This document shows positions 17,238 through 26,354 of a stretch of DNA of 64,000 bases, in pieces. Made by a program: the position numbers and the translations under genes. The notes beneath the pieces are model-generated. The model was not told the DNA's origin, made no database searches, and saw only the letters and a program-made list of their open reading frames with translations. The DNA comes from Alloacidobacterium sp035547425 (GTDB lineage Bacteria; Acidobacteriota; Terriglobia; Terriglobales; Acidobacteriaceae): contig DASZUU010000017.1 in NCBI GenBank assembly GCA_035547425.1, positions 1 to 64,000 on the forward strand, given 5' to 3'. Numbering within the stretch: position 1 is the first letter of the stretch; every line of letters begins with the position of its first letter.

Positions 17238-17807
17238 ATGAAATTTTTATTGGGCCTGATTCTTGGTTTACTCATTTTTCCTGTCGCAGCACTGCTCTAT
17301 CTTCGGTCGGGACATCCGCCGGTTGCGGTTGCCGATGGGCCATTTCCGTTGGAAAAATACATCGTCCACATGCCTCTGGGCGCGCGGATTCACAGCGAAA
17401 TGCCCTCCAAAGCACCGATTTCGCCGAGTGAAACCAATATGCTGGTGGGCGCCCGCATCTACCGCGAGCAATGCGCGGCATGCCACGGCCTCTATGGCCG
17501 ACCTGCACCTTTTGCGGCGCACATGTACCCGGACGCGCCGCAGCTCTGGCAGCCGCACGGCGCAGGCGTTGTCGGCGTGAGCGATGATCCGCCGGGAGAA
17601 ACATTCTGGAAGGTAAAAAACGGCATTCGTCTTACTGGCATGCCTTCATTCAGCCAGGTTCTGAACGACACGCAGATGTGGCAGGTGACCTTGCTGCTGG
17701 CGAACGCCGATAAGCCGCTTCCAGGCAATGTGCTTGACACGCTGAAGCAGCCCATCGACTTCAACCCTCCATCCACACCCACGCCGCCTATACCGGAGAC
17801 ACACTAA
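17238..17807 (+). CDS. Membrane-anchored mono-heme cytochrome c
   Basis: A 189-residue protein with one N-terminal membrane segment (FLLGLILGLLIFPVAALLYL) that places the rest in the periplasm. A single heme site CAACH lies near residue 80 and a likely axial Met in LTGMPSFSQ about 60 residues later, giving a class I cytochrome c. A Pro-rich tail (NPPSTPTPPIPETH) ends the protein. The start at 17238 avoids an implausible N-terminal extension back to 17163. No oxidase or dehydrogenase subunit lies next to it; its partner is unknown. The stop overlaps that of the convergent DUF481 gene by 3 bp. Confidence 0.88.
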   Translation: MKFLLGLILGLLIFPVAALLYLRSGHPPVAVADGPFPLEKYIVHMPLGARIHSEMPSKAPISPSETNMLVGARIYREQCAACHGLYGRPAPFAAHMYPDAPQLWQPHGAGVVGVSDDPPGETFWKVKNGIRLTGMPSFSQVLNDTQMWQVTLLLANADKPLPGNVLDTLKQPIDFNPPSTPTPPIPETH

Positions 17808-19036
17808 TATTTAGAGCGAATGGCGTAAGTTACTCCGGTTGTGAATTGGAACGAATTGCGCTTCGTCGGCGGCTCGGCCGGCGGAGGATCGTTCAAATAG
17901 CTGTCATTGGTGCCGATGGAAAAACTGAGCGCTTTATAAAAAGGAAAGAGCAGCGTATTTGTCTCGCTGGCAGAATAAGCACGCACATAGTTATAAGCAG
18001 GCAGATACGATACCTGCTGATTGAAAACAATGCTTCGCGGCAGTTTTAGATTGTATGTTGCAGAAAAGGTTGAACCGATAAGGTCCTGATTTGTGCCGTC
18101 TGTCGCCGCATAAAATTCCTGCTTCTCGTATTGCAGCGTGCCTTTAAAATCGAGCAATTGATTTGGACGCTTGATCGCAGTCCAACCGATTCCACCGCCG
18201 TAAACCTGCTGCAGCGAGAGGCCCTGGCTGTAGTTGTGATCAAATGCCGTCTGTACGAGCGCGTAAAAGCGCGGAGAAAAATACTGGTCACGCTCGGCGT
18301 CGGCGTGATAGATCGAGCTCTTTGTATAGCTCGACGGCACGTACGTTCCGTCCGCCGCGATATATGCGGGATCGGTGATTTTTCCGTACGACTGTGAGTA
18401 ATTCATAGTCGTACGATTCCTGGTATTCAGCCAGAGCACGGTAGGTACAACTCGAGCCAAAGCCACTGAGCTTGTGAACGTGTACTGGTTCTGCGTTGCC
18501 TGCACGATCGTGGTGCCGGCTGTCACTGATCCATTCCAGCCCGCGAAAAAGCCGGGATTGCCTCGCAGTTGCTTATTGTAGGTCGTCTGATCCACGATAT
18601 ATTGCGCATTTTTGACGGGAATTGGCGGAATCACTGCCGACGTATCTGCCGATTGGATTTGAATTTTTCCATCAGCGACTGAAATCGAGCCAGTAGCAAT
18701 ATTTCCCCGATGATGCAAAGTGCGCACTCCGATTTCATGTTCCAGCACGGCAAACGTAGAGGACGAGCGAAGCTCTTTTACCTTGCTCCAACTCACATTG
18801 ACGTCGCCGACAATGTCGCTATGAAAGACGATTGTTCCGCTAACTTCGCGGAGAAATTTTCCCGACAGCTGATCGCCGTTTGTGAAAACAATGACATCGG
18901 GAAGCTTGCCGTTGTCCTTTTTTTTGCCCGCTGGAGGATCAGCGATAAAGGCGCAAGCTGCCTGTGAAAAAACCATCCATACAGCAATCCACAATAAGGC
19001 AGAATGCAGGTAAAAGTGCTTCCGCGCAAAAGCCAT
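17804..19036 (-). CDS. DUF481 outer-membrane-type protein, copy 1
   Basis: A 410-residue exported protein. A signal peptide (LLWIAVWMVFSQAACAF) is followed by a domain with IVFTNGDQLSGKF and FHSDIVGDVNVSWSKVKEL, then a DUF481 barrel-like region (about 175-410) ending GVTYAIRSKY. It is a clear paralogue of the next gene on the same strand, sharing the same N-terminal block and C-terminal motif PPTKRNSFQFT. DUF481 proteins are related to YdiY and are of unknown function. Tandem duplication 140 bp apart. Confidence 0.85.
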   Translation of the reverse strand: MAFARKHFYLHSALLWIAVWMVFSQAACAFIADPPAGKKKDNGKLPDVIVFTNGDQLSGKFLREVSGTIVFHSDIVGDVNVSWSKVKELRSSSTFAVLEHEIGVRTLHHRGNIATGSISVADGKIQIQSADTSAVIPPIPVKNAQYIVDQTTYNKQLRGNPGFFAGWNGSVTAGTTIVQATQNQYTFTSSVALARVVPTVLWLNTRNRTTMNYSQSYGKITDPAYIAADGTYVPSSYTKSSIYHADAERDQYFSPRFYALVQTAFDHNYSQGLSLQQVYGGGIGWTAIKRPNQLLDFKGTLQYEKQEFYAATDGTNQDLIGSTFSATYNLKLPRSIVFNQQVSYLPAYNYVRAYSASETNTLLFPFYKALSFSIGTNDSYLNDPPPAEPPTKRNSFQFTTGVTYAIRSKY

Positions 19037-19130
19037 GAAGCCTGTTTCACTCCTGTTTCATTGTCGGTGTATTTTGACGCGCAACTACAGAAGACAGTAA
19101 TCGCTCTCTTTATGTTAGCGCGACGCAATA

Positions 19131-19162
19131 GAAAAGCCGGGCGCAGGAAAGTGCGCCCGGCT
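19131..19162 (-). terminator. Terminator of DUF481 copy 2
   Basis: On the minus strand AGCCGGGCGCA pairs perfectly with TGCGCCCGGCT over a 6-nt loop and is followed by TTTTC. It lies 16 bp after the stop of copy 2, so copies 1 and 2 are probably transcribed separately. Confidence 0.82.
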
Positions 19163-19177
19163 CAGGTCCAGCGATTT

Positions 19178-20389
19178 TTAGTACGAGGATTTAATGGTGT
19201 AAGTTACACCCGCCGTAAATTGAAACGAATTGCGCTTCGTCGGCGGATAGGTAAGAGGCACATCATTCAAATAGGTATCGAGCGTTCCCAGTGTGAAACC
19301 GAAGTTCTTGTAAGCGGGGAAGGTGACCGCGTCGGTTTCAGCAAAAGAATACGCGCGCGTATTGTTCCACCCCGGAATGTAGAGCAGTTGCTGGTTGAAG
19401 ATAATGCCTTTCGGCAAATGCAGCGTGTAATAACCGCCGAAGGTGGAACCGATCAGATCCTGGTTCTGATCAGCTGTTGTGTTGAAGAAGGCCTGACGCT
19501 CATACTGCACGGTTGCCTTTGCATCAAGCTCCTGCTTGGGGGACTTGATGATCGTATAACCGATACCACCGCCGTAAATCTGCTGCAAATCCAGGCTTTG
19601 GCTGTAGTTGTGATCGAATGCAACCTGCCCTAAGTAATAGAGCCGCGGCGAAACATATTGGTCACGCTCGGCATCGACATGCAGAATCGAGCTCTTCGTG
19701 TAGCTTGATGGAACAAAATTGCCGTTCGCATCGGTGTAAGAGGGATCGGTGATCTTTCCGTAGGATTGTGCATAATCCACAGTGGTACGGTTGCGCGGAT
19801 CGAGCCAGCTTACCGTCGGAACTACGCGCACCAGGCCGACGCTGCCATTGAATGAGTACTGATTCTGCGTCGCCTGCACCAATGTAAGGCCAAGAGTTGC
19901 CGCGCCGTTCCATGCCTGGAAAAATCCGGGCTCGCCGCGAATTTGTTTATTCAAGGTGGTCTCGTCAACCATATACTGCGCATTCTTTATGGGAACCGGC
20001 GGGATGGTAGCGTTTGTGGCCGATTGCACTGTAATTTCATTGTTCTCAACCGAGATATTGCCGATCGGGACACTGGCTGGAATCTGGCGGTGCTTAATTT
20101 TTACGTCCTTGTCGAGCACTGCGACCTTTTGCGATGTATGCAGCTCTTTGATTTTGCTCCAGTCGACGTTGATATCGCCGACGATATCGCTGTGAAAGGT
20201 TACAGTACCGCCAATGGCCTGAACGAATTTGCCGGAAAGCTGATCGCCATTCGTGAAGACAATTGTGTCCGGCTGAACGGCTGGCTTGTTCTGTGCGGAG
20301 AGGGGCCTCTCACTTGCTGTAAATAGGAGCGATACAGCAAGCAGTGGGAGTGATGCCAGTCGCAGCGCGTGGCGAATATAAGTCAGCAT
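19178..20389 (-). CDS. DUF481 outer-membrane-type protein, copy 2
   Basis: A 403-residue paralogue of copy 1. Signal peptide (LASLPLLAVSLLFTASERPLSAQ), N-terminal block DTIVFTNGDQLSGKF and FHSDIVGDINVDWSKIKEL, then DUF481 with many matching strands (HVDAERDQYVSPRLYYLGQ, AFDHNYSQSLDLQQIYGGG) and the end GVTYTIKSSY. AGGAG stands upstream of the ATG. Transcribed towards copy 1 but with its own terminator. Function is unknown; surface or outer-membrane location is inferred. Confidence 0.85.
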   Translation of the reverse strand: MLTYIRHALRLASLPLLAVSLLFTASERPLSAQNKPAVQPDTIVFTNGDQLSGKFVQAIGGTVTFHSDIVGDINVDWSKIKELHTSQKVAVLDKDVKIKHRQIPASVPIGNISVENNEITVQSATNATIPPVPIKNAQYMVDETTLNKQIRGEPGFFQAWNGAATLGLTLVQATQNQYSFNGSVGLVRVVPTVSWLDPRNRTTVDYAQSYGKITDPSYTDANGNFVPSSYTKSSILHVDAERDQYVSPRLYYLGQVAFDHNYSQSLDLQQIYGGGIGYTIIKSPKQELDAKATVQYERQAFFNTTADQNQDLIGSTFGGYYTLHLPKGIIFNQQLLYIPGWNNTRAYSFAETDAVTFPAYKNFGFTLGTLDTYLNDVPLTYPPTKRNSFQFTAGVTYTIKSSY

Positions 20390-20574
20390 ACGGAACCTTA
20401 ACTCCTGGATAGATATTTACATCCTTGAAACATAAAGCTGGATTTTTAGCCTAACTTGCAATCTCTCTGATGCAACAACAGGACAAAGGCAGGTATAACC
20501 GGTCTCAATACTTAATAAGTCATGATACCGCGATCAATAAATCCATGTTCAAGGCCCGGGAAATTTCATTCCGC

Positions 20575-20590
20575 AACCGCTATAGCGGTT
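20575..20590. promoter_or_regulatory. Perfect 16-bp palindrome upstream of mqnC
   Basis: AACCGCTATAGCGGTT is a perfect inverted repeat without spacer, ending 27 bp before the mqnC start. Position fits an operator overlapping a promoter, but no regulator can be named. Confidence 0.35.
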
Positions 20591-20617
20591 CGACCGAGAG
20601 CAATTTAAAATAGACGC

Positions 20618-21664
20618 ATGTCGATCACACGCCAGCAAGCTCTTGATTACTTCCACTCGGATGACCTTATCGGACTAGGCATGGAAGCCGACGCCATGCG
20701 CAAAAAACTGCATCCGGAAGGCGTAGTGACGTACATCATCGATCGCAATATCAACTACACCAACTTCTGCACGGAATATTGCACCTTCTGTGCCTTCTAT
20801 CGCCCGCTGAAAGGCAAGATGGCCTCCGAAGGTTACATCCTCGATTTCGAGACAATCTACGACAAGATTGCGGAAACCGTGGCCATGGGCGGCACGGGCG
20901 TGTTGATGCAGGGCGGGCTGCATCCGGATCTGAAGATCGAATGGTTCGAGCGCCTGCTGAAGGGCATTAAACAGCGCTTCCCGCATGTCTGGATGCACTG
21001 CTTCTCCGCCTCGGAAATTCTGGCCATTGCCGAATACAGTAATTTGAGCGTGCGGGATACGATTATGCGCCTGCGTGATGCGGGGCTCGACTCGATCCCG
21101 GGCGGTGGCGCGGAGATTCTCGATGATGAAGTGCGGCATCGCATTGCCCGCCTCAAGTGCGGAACAGAAGATTGGCTGCTGGTCCATCGTACGGCGCACC
21201 AGCTGGGCATGCGCACTACGGCTACCATGATGTTCGGCGTAGGAGAAACTTTCGAGCATCGCGTGAATCACTTTGAGCAAGTGCGCCGTCTGCAGGAAGA
21301 AACCGGCGGCTTCACCGCTTTCATCCCGTGGAGCTTCCAGCCGCACAACACCGCGCTCGGTGGACGCGGATGGGATGAGGCGACCGCGGTCGAATATCTG
21401 AAAGTATTAGCAATTTCGCGCCTCTACCTTTCGAATATTGAGAATGTGCAGTCCAGCTGGGTTACGCAGGGCTTGAAGGTTCTGCAGCTCGGGCTGCGCT
21501 TCGGCGGCAATGATGTCGGCTCGGTGATGCTTGAAGAAAATGTGGTGAAGGCTGCGGGCACCTCCAATTGCACCACGGAAGAAGAGCTGCGCCGCATTAT
21601 TCGCGATGCCGGATTCAAGCCGGTGCAGCGCGATACGCTCTATACCACGATGTTTCTGAATTAA
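20618..21664 (+). CDS. mqnC: Cyclic dehypoxanthinyl futalosine synthase
   Basis: Radical SAM enzyme of the futalosine route to menaquinone, closing the ring of dehypoxanthine futalosine. A 348-residue protein with the cluster motif C-x3-C-x2-C at Cys51, Cys55 and Cys58 (FCTEYCTFCAF) in a DRNINYTN context. Further landmarks: DSIPGGGAEIL, TATMMFGVGE, FIPWSFQPHNT, GGNDVGSVMLEENVV, and the end RDAGFKPVQRDTLY. The last features favour MqnC over the sister enzyme MqnE. Other mqn genes are not in this window. Confidence 0.92.
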   Translation: MSITRQQALDYFHSDDLIGLGMEADAMRKKLHPEGVVTYIIDRNINYTNFCTEYCTFCAFYRPLKGKMASEGYILDFETIYDKIAETVAMGGTGVLMQGGLHPDLKIEWFERLLKGIKQRFPHVWMHCFSASEILAIAEYSNLSVRDTIMRLRDAGLDSIPGGGAEILDDEVRHRIARLKCGTEDWLLVHRTAHQLGMRTTATMMFGVGETFEHRVNHFEQVRRLQEETGGFTAFIPWSFQPHNTALGGRGWDEATAVEYLKVLAISRLYLSNIENVQSSWVTQGLKVLQLGLRFGGNDVGSVMLEENVVKAAGTSNCTTEEELRRIIRDAGFKPVQRDTLYTTMFLN

Positions 21665-21725
21665 GACAAAGATGCATCTTAAATTGGCCGTCATTCTGAC
21701 GACTCGCAAGAGGAGAACCTCCACT

Positions 21726-21788
21726 ATGTGCCGCCCAGACGGCGATGCAGATGTTGTCATCGAAATTCCGACAAATCGCATACAATAA
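21726..21788 (+). CDS. Possible 20-codon leader ORF
   Basis: MCRPDGDADVVIEIPTNRIQ, with AGGAG ten bases upstream of its ATG, sits between mqnC and the GT2 gene. The ribosome site is partly palindromic (GGAG-AAC-CTCC). It may be a chance ORF. Confidence 0.2.
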   Translation: MCRPDGDADVVIEIPTNRIQ

Positions 21789-21854
21789 GGCTTTTAGGCA
21801 CTGGAGGCAAAGGCCCTGCTGTCAACATCCTTGATTCATCATGCGTTTGTCGCC

Positions 21855-23471
21855 ATGCCGACGCTCCTGGCACAGGCGAACCAGCACAGCCTTTCGCATT
21901 ATTTGCGGTCGCATTATGGCGATACCACTTTTCAGCATCTTTATCGCTGGAACTGGTTCGACACCGCCCTGCTGATTCCCTATTTTCTGGTGATGATCAT
22001 CCTTGCGTTCTACGGCATGCATCGTTACCAGCTTGTCTACCTGTATTACAAGCACAAGAAGAACGCAGCCAAGGAACCACCGAAGCACTTTGAGCAGCTG
22101 CCGCGAGTCACCATCCAACTGCCCATCTTTAATGAGCAGTTTGTGATCGACCGCCTCATCGAGGCATGTTGCAACCTTGATTATCCGCGCGAGCTGTTTG
22201 AAATTCAGGTGCTCGACGACTCGACCGATGAGACGAAAGAAGTAGCGCGCGGCATTGTCGAACAGTATCGCGCTGCCGGACACCCCATCTCCTATATTCA
22301 TCGCACTGACCGCTACGGCTTCAAGGCCGGAGCGTTGGATCATGGACTGAAAACGGCAACCGGCGAATTTGTTGCCATCTTCGACGCCGATTTTGTTCCG
22401 CCGCGCGACTGGGTGATGCAGGTGGTTCACCACTTTGCCGAGCCGGATGTGGGCATGGTGCAGACGCGCTGGACGCACCTGAACCGCGACTACAGCTTTC
22501 TTACTCAGGTTGAAGCCATCCTGCTGGATGGTCACTTTGTGCTGGAGCATGGCGGACGGTCCCGCGCCGGTGTCTTTTTCAACTTCAACGGCACCGCGGG
22601 CATGTGGCGCAAATGCGTTATCGGCGAAGCAGGGGGCTGGCAGCATGACACGCTCACCGAAGATACCGACCTCAGCTATCGCGCACAGTTGAAGGGATGG
22701 CGCTTCAAGTATCTGCAGGATGTGGAATGCCCTGCTGAAGTGCCTATCGAAATGACGGCCTTCAAAACGCAGCAGGCACGCTGGGCGAAGGGACTCATCC
22801 AGACATCGAAAAAAATTCTGCCGCAGGTGTTTGGGAGCGATGCGCCTTTCCACACGAAGATCGAGGCCTGGTATCACCTGACGGCCAATATTAGCTATCC
22901 GCTGATGGTTGTGCTTTCAACTCTGCTGATGCCGGCAATGGTCATCCGCTTTTACCAGGGATGGTTTCAGATGCTGCTCATCGATTTTCCACTCTTCATG
23001 GCGTCCACTTTTTCCATCTCGTCGTTCTATCTGGTTTCGCAAAAAGAGCTTTTCCCGAAGAAGTGGTACAAGACTTTTCTCTATCTGCCGTTTCTTATGT
23101 CGCTCGGCATCGGCCTCACGGTCACCAACACCAAAGCCGTTATCGAAGCACTGCTTGGCATTCAAAGCTCGTTCAAGCGTACGCCAAAGTATCGCGTGGA
23201 GAAGCGCGGCGAGAAATCGAAGGCCGCAAAATATCGGAAACGGCTCGGCATTGTTCCGTGGATCGAGTTGCTCATTGGTTGCTATTTCGCGTTGACGATC
23301 TGGTATGCCATAACCAACGAGAACTATTTCACCGTGCCCTTCCTGCTGCTCTTCGTCGTAGGCTACTGGTATACGGGGCTGCTCTCTCTGCTGCAAGGCC
23401 GCTTCGAGCGCTGGCGCTCCGGCGCAAACTTTGAAGAATCTTCGCCTAAACCCTATCCGGTGGGCGTATAG
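21855..23471 (+). CDS. Family 2 processive glycosyltransferase (cellulose/mannan synthase-like)
   Basis: About 538 residues. One membrane segment (LLIPYFLVMIILAFYGMH) precedes a cytosolic GT-A domain. Catalytic signatures are present in order: VLDDSTD, FDADFVPP (D-x-D), TEDTDL and QQARW (Q-x-x-R-W), as in processive beta-glycan synthases. Four or so C-terminal membrane segments follow (VVLSTLLMPAMVIRFY, FLYLPFLMSLGIGLTV and others). The sugar made cannot be told. No bcsB-like partner is adjacent. The start is uncertain: ATG 21855 lacks a clear ribosome site, while TTG 21831 lies closer to a GGAGG at 21802. Confidence 0.88.
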   Translation: MPTLLAQANQHSLSHYLRSHYGDTTFQHLYRWNWFDTALLIPYFLVMIILAFYGMHRYQLVYLYYKHKKNAAKEPPKHFEQLPRVTIQLPIFNEQFVIDRLIEACCNLDYPRELFEIQVLDDSTDETKEVARGIVEQYRAAGHPISYIHRTDRYGFKAGALDHGLKTATGEFVAIFDADFVPPRDWVMQVVHHFAEPDVGMVQTRWTHLNRDYSFLTQVEAILLDGHFVLEHGGRSRAGVFFNFNGTAGMWRKCVIGEAGGWQHDTLTEDTDLSYRAQLKGWRFKYLQDVECPAEVPIEMTAFKTQQARWAKGLIQTSKKILPQVFGSDAPFHTKIEAWYHLTANISYPLMVVLSTLLMPAMVIRFYQGWFQMLLIDFPLFMASTFSISSFYLVSQKELFPKKWYKTFLYLPFLMSLGIGLTVTNTKAVIEALLGIQSSFKRTPKYRVEKRGEKSKAAKYRKRLGIVPWIELLIGCYFALTIWYAITNENYFTVPFLLLFVVGYWYTGLLSLLQGRFERWRSGANFEESSPKPYPVGV

Positions 23472-23545
23472 AACGCGTGGATGCCATCATCCCGGGTGTC
23501 CCATCCTGAGCCATAGGCGAAGAGTGGGATAGTACACTCAATGCT

Positions 23546-24892
23546 ATGAAATCCTTCTGTCGCGCAGTATCTATCATTGCGCTTGTCTTTGCTTCTGCAC
23601 CTCTCTTCGCCCTCGATCGCCAGTCGAATGCGGATTACCACGCGCGCCGCGTTGCCTTGGCTAACAAGTTGAATGGCGGCGTCGCCGTTCTCTTCGCTGC
23701 GGAAGAGCCGCTGCTCGACTTCATGCCCTATCGGCAGGACGCGGATTTCTACTACCTCACTGGATGGAATGAGCCGGGCGCGGCTCTGCTGATCGAAGCA
23801 CCGCAACCAGCGCAAGGCACGCATCCGGCCCGGCCCTATCGTGAAATCATGTTCCTGCCCACGCGCAACCTGCGCATGGAACTATACACCGGCAAGAAGC
23901 TGGACGCTGCTGCTCCGAATGCAACGCAACTTACCGGCGTCGATGAAGTGAAGATGATGAGCGATCTTGCCGTCACGCTCAATCAGATGGCTGCAGAAAA
24001 TCGCGCCGCCGCCTACCGCATCTGGTCCGAGCCGGACACGGAGCAAGCCAAAGCACTCGTGCAATGGACAGCCACTACCCTCGGCATGGACAGCGCTCCG
24101 CCCTTTGCCGATGTGCGCAAGCCCGTGGAAGAATTGCGCGCGACGAAAGACGCGGGCGAACTGGCGCTGCTGCACAAAGCATCCGACGCTTCCGTGCAGG
24201 CACAATTTGCCATGATGAAAGCCGTGCATCCCGGCCAGAAAGAGCGCACAGTCACCGGCATTATCTACGAAAAGCTGCTCGAAAATGGCTGCGAACGTCC
24301 ATCGTATGCGCCCATCGTCGGTTCCGGTGAGAAATCGACGGAGCTGCACTACTCTGACAACAGCCAGACGATGCAGGGCGGCGACGTAGTTGTAGTCGAT
24401 GCAGCGGGCGAATATTCCATGTATGCCTCGGACATCACGCGTACCGTTCCCGTCAACGGACACTTCACGGCACGCCAGCGCGAAATCTACGACATTGTTT
24501 TAGGCGCGCAGAAAGCGGCTATCGAAGGCTTCGTTGCCGGCAAATCGCATATTAATGATCCGACCCATAAATATCCGGACTCGCTCGACACCATTGCCTG
24601 GAACTACATGAACGCGCATGGTAAAGATCTGCATGGAGAGCCGCTGGGCAAATATTTTATCCACGGCATCGGCCACTCCGTCGGCATCGACGTGCATGAT
24701 CCATACGACTATTCGCAGCCAATTCAGAAAGGGATGGTCTTCACGATCGAGCCCGGCATCTACATTCCGGAAGAAAAAATCGGCGTGCGCATTGAAGATG
24801 TTTTCTACGCAAATCCTGAGGGCAAGCTCGAATGCCTGACCTGCACTCTGCCCAAGGATGCTGACCTGGTAGAAAAGGCGATGCGCAAATAA
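23546..24892 (+). CDS. Secreted M24 family Xaa-Pro aminopeptidase
   Basis: A 448-residue protein with a signal peptide (AVSIIALVFASAPLFA), an aminopeptidase P N-terminal domain (YRQDADFYYLTGWNEPGA) and a C-terminal pita-bread domain. Dinuclear metal ligands are visible: Asp in VVVDAAGEY, Asp in ASDITRTVP, His in GIGHSVGIDVHD, Glu in FTIEPGIY and Glu in VRIEDVFY. It probably trims N-terminal Xaa-Pro from periplasmic or external peptides. The next gene starts 2 bp after its stop, so they are coupled. Confidence 0.92.
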   Translation: MKSFCRAVSIIALVFASAPLFALDRQSNADYHARRVALANKLNGGVAVLFAAEEPLLDFMPYRQDADFYYLTGWNEPGAALLIEAPQPAQGTHPARPYREIMFLPTRNLRMELYTGKKLDAAAPNATQLTGVDEVKMMSDLAVTLNQMAAENRAAAYRIWSEPDTEQAKALVQWTATTLGMDSAPPFADVRKPVEELRATKDAGELALLHKASDASVQAQFAMMKAVHPGQKERTVTGIIYEKLLENGCERPSYAPIVGSGEKSTELHYSDNSQTMQGGDVVVVDAAGEYSMYASDITRTVPVNGHFTARQREIYDIVLGAQKAAIEGFVAGKSHINDPTHKYPDSLDTIAWNYMNAHGKDLHGEPLGKYFIHGIGHSVGIDVHDPYDYSQPIQKGMVFTIEPGIYIPEEKIGVRIEDVFYANPEGKLECLTCTLPKDADLVEKAMRK

Positions 24893-24894
24893 CT

Positions 24895-25275
24895 ATGCGA
24901 ATTGCGCATTCGTTCCTGGCGATTCTCGCGGGCTTCATCACTGTCATCGGAGTGACAGGAATCGCTACACTTCTGTTGAAGAAACTTGCCGGTGAGGAGA
25001 CGCCGCGCGATCCTCTGCACATGGCGGCGCAGCTCGCCACTACACTCATCGGCGCCGTACTCGGCGGATATGTAACGGCACGCTATTCGCAGGCCAATCC
25101 GCTGGCGCATATGCTTATGCTGGCGCTGGTTGTGCTCTTTATGGGAGGGCTTTCGGCATTGCAGATGAAAGGCCGGCAGCCTGCGTATTATTCGATCGCT
25201 GTGACTGCGATTCCGCCGCTTGGGACGCTTGTCGGCGGCCTATTTCGACTGCACCAGATAGGGATTCACTGGTAA
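24895..25275 (+). CDS. Four-helix membrane protein of unknown function
   Basis: A 126-residue protein with about four hydrophobic segments (HSFLAILAGFITVIGVTGIA, TTLIGAVLGGYVTARY, MLMLALVVLFMGGLSAL, TAIPPLGTLVGGLF). No family recognised. Start 2 bp after the M24 peptidase stop suggests translational coupling and a shared transcript. Confidence 0.7.
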   Translation: MRIAHSFLAILAGFITVIGVTGIATLLLKKLAGEETPRDPLHMAAQLATTLIGAVLGGYVTARYSQANPLAHMLMLALVVLFMGGLSALQMKGRQPAYYSIAVTAIPPLGTLVGGLFRLHQIGIHW

Positions 25276-25284
25276 GCAAAAACG

Positions 25285-25307
25285 AAAAGGGTGGCCGAAG
25301 CCACCCC
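25285..25307. terminator. Hairpin between convergent genes
   Basis: GGGTGGC pairs with GCCACCC around CGAA. On the minus strand it is followed by CTTTTCGTTTTTG, so it terminates mainly the barrel gene ending at 25329 and can also stop the plus-strand pair. Confidence 0.75.
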
Positions 25308-25328
25308 TGAGTTTCACTTGCAACCGGG

Positions 25329-26195
25329 TCAGAAGCGGACGCCGAACGTGACCGGGATCAGGCTCGATGTGCCCGAACCATACGGGTTTTGATAGCTGGC
25401 TACAGGTGAATCCACCCAAGTGTAACGGGCCTCGGCAAAGAGCTTCGTATTGTTTTCCGGCCCAAAAGCCTTCCAGTAGAAGCCTGCGCCAATGTTTAGA
25501 CCGCCTTGGTTGCTGGAAGAGTGAGCGACGGTCGTGGGGTAATACCCTTCGTAGCAGTAGTAATAGCAGGTGATCCCCAACGCGGGAGCGGTAAAGTTCG
25601 TCACCTTGCGATAAAAGCCGCCACCACCGGTCACGTAGGCCCCAGCCTTACTCGTAACCGGAAGATAAAAAATGGGATCAATGGTCAAAGACCATGTATT
25701 TACATTGCCCCCGAGAGGCACGTCCGACCCACTATCGATCGCAAGCTGCGTAAGCGTGCTTCCTGGAATCTTGTCACGATTGAACTGATACTCCAGTAAC
25801 GCACCGAGATGCTTTGTGAAATTCCACCCGGCGCCGAGCTTCACATTGTATCCGTAGGTTTCCCACCCATGCGTGGTATTGCCGACCGGAGCCGTAAATC
25901 CGACGCCTGCTTCAAATGCCACCTTGCTCCATCTGCTCTCATAGGACGGGTATCGTGAGTTTGTCTGCCCATACTGCGGAGTTGGAGACGGGTTTGGACT
26001 GGGCGCGGCACCCAACGATGCGCCATCAATATCTTCGCCAGCTAAGTAGGCTTTATTGTCATCGGATGAGCTGTAGTGACCGGAGACATCACTCTGGGCA
26101 CGAGCCATGATTGGAAGCGACGCCAAAGCAATCGTAGAAACAGCAATGGCAAGAGAGCGCATGATCATGCGCGAAGGACTACAACTGACCACCAT
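25329..26195 (-). CDS. Outer-membrane beta-barrel protein
   Basis: About 288 residues. A signal peptide (SLAIAVSTIALASLPIMARAQ) and a Pro-rich linker precede an OmpW/opacity-type barrel (WSKVAFEAGVGFTAPVGN, LGALLEYQFNRDKIPG, VTGGGGFYRKVTNF, LFAEARYTWVDSP) that ends VTFGVRF with the terminal Phe typical of barrel assembly. Start 26195 is chosen because GAGGG lies six bases before; ATG 26168 or 26162 would give a shorter signal peptide. Function is unknown. Confidence 0.78.
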   Translation of the reverse strand: MVVSCSPSRMIMRSLAIAVSTIALASLPIMARAQSDVSGHYSSSDDNKAYLAGEDIDGASLGAAPSPNPSPTPQYGQTNSRYPSYESRWSKVAFEAGVGFTAPVGNTTHGWETYGYNVKLGAGWNFTKHLGALLEYQFNRDKIPGSTLTQLAIDSGSDVPLGGNVNTWSLTIDPIFYLPVTSKAGAYVTGGGGFYRKVTNFTAPALGITCYYYCYEGYYPTTVAHSSSNQGGLNIGAGFYWKAFGPENNTKLFAEARYTWVDSPVASYQNPYGSGTSSLIPVTFGVRF

Positions 26196-26296
26196 AGTAT
26201 CCCTCATCATTCTCGATATTTCAGGGTCGTGGGTTCGCCCCTTATCTTTCTATCAACACAGGTGGGATGCTTTTGTCTCGGAGAATGATGCATTTA

Positions 26297-26333
26297 CAAA
26301 AAATACCCCAGCTCTCTATATGAGCCGGGGTAT
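26297..26333 (-). terminator. Rho-independent terminator of rng
   Basis: On the minus strand ATACCCC-GCTC pairs with GAGC-GGGGTAT (one bulge each side) and is followed by TTTTTTG. It lies 22 bp after the RNase stop. Confidence 0.88.
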
Positions 26334-26354
26334 CGAAATAATAAATCTTAACGA

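Noticed and set aside
23484..23532. Another TTGTCATCC arm before the secreted M24 gene
   Set aside because: GTCCCATCCTGAG...GAGTGGGATAG shares CATCCTGAG but has a different outer end and symmetry; it looks like a separate repeat type, as at 41961-41990.
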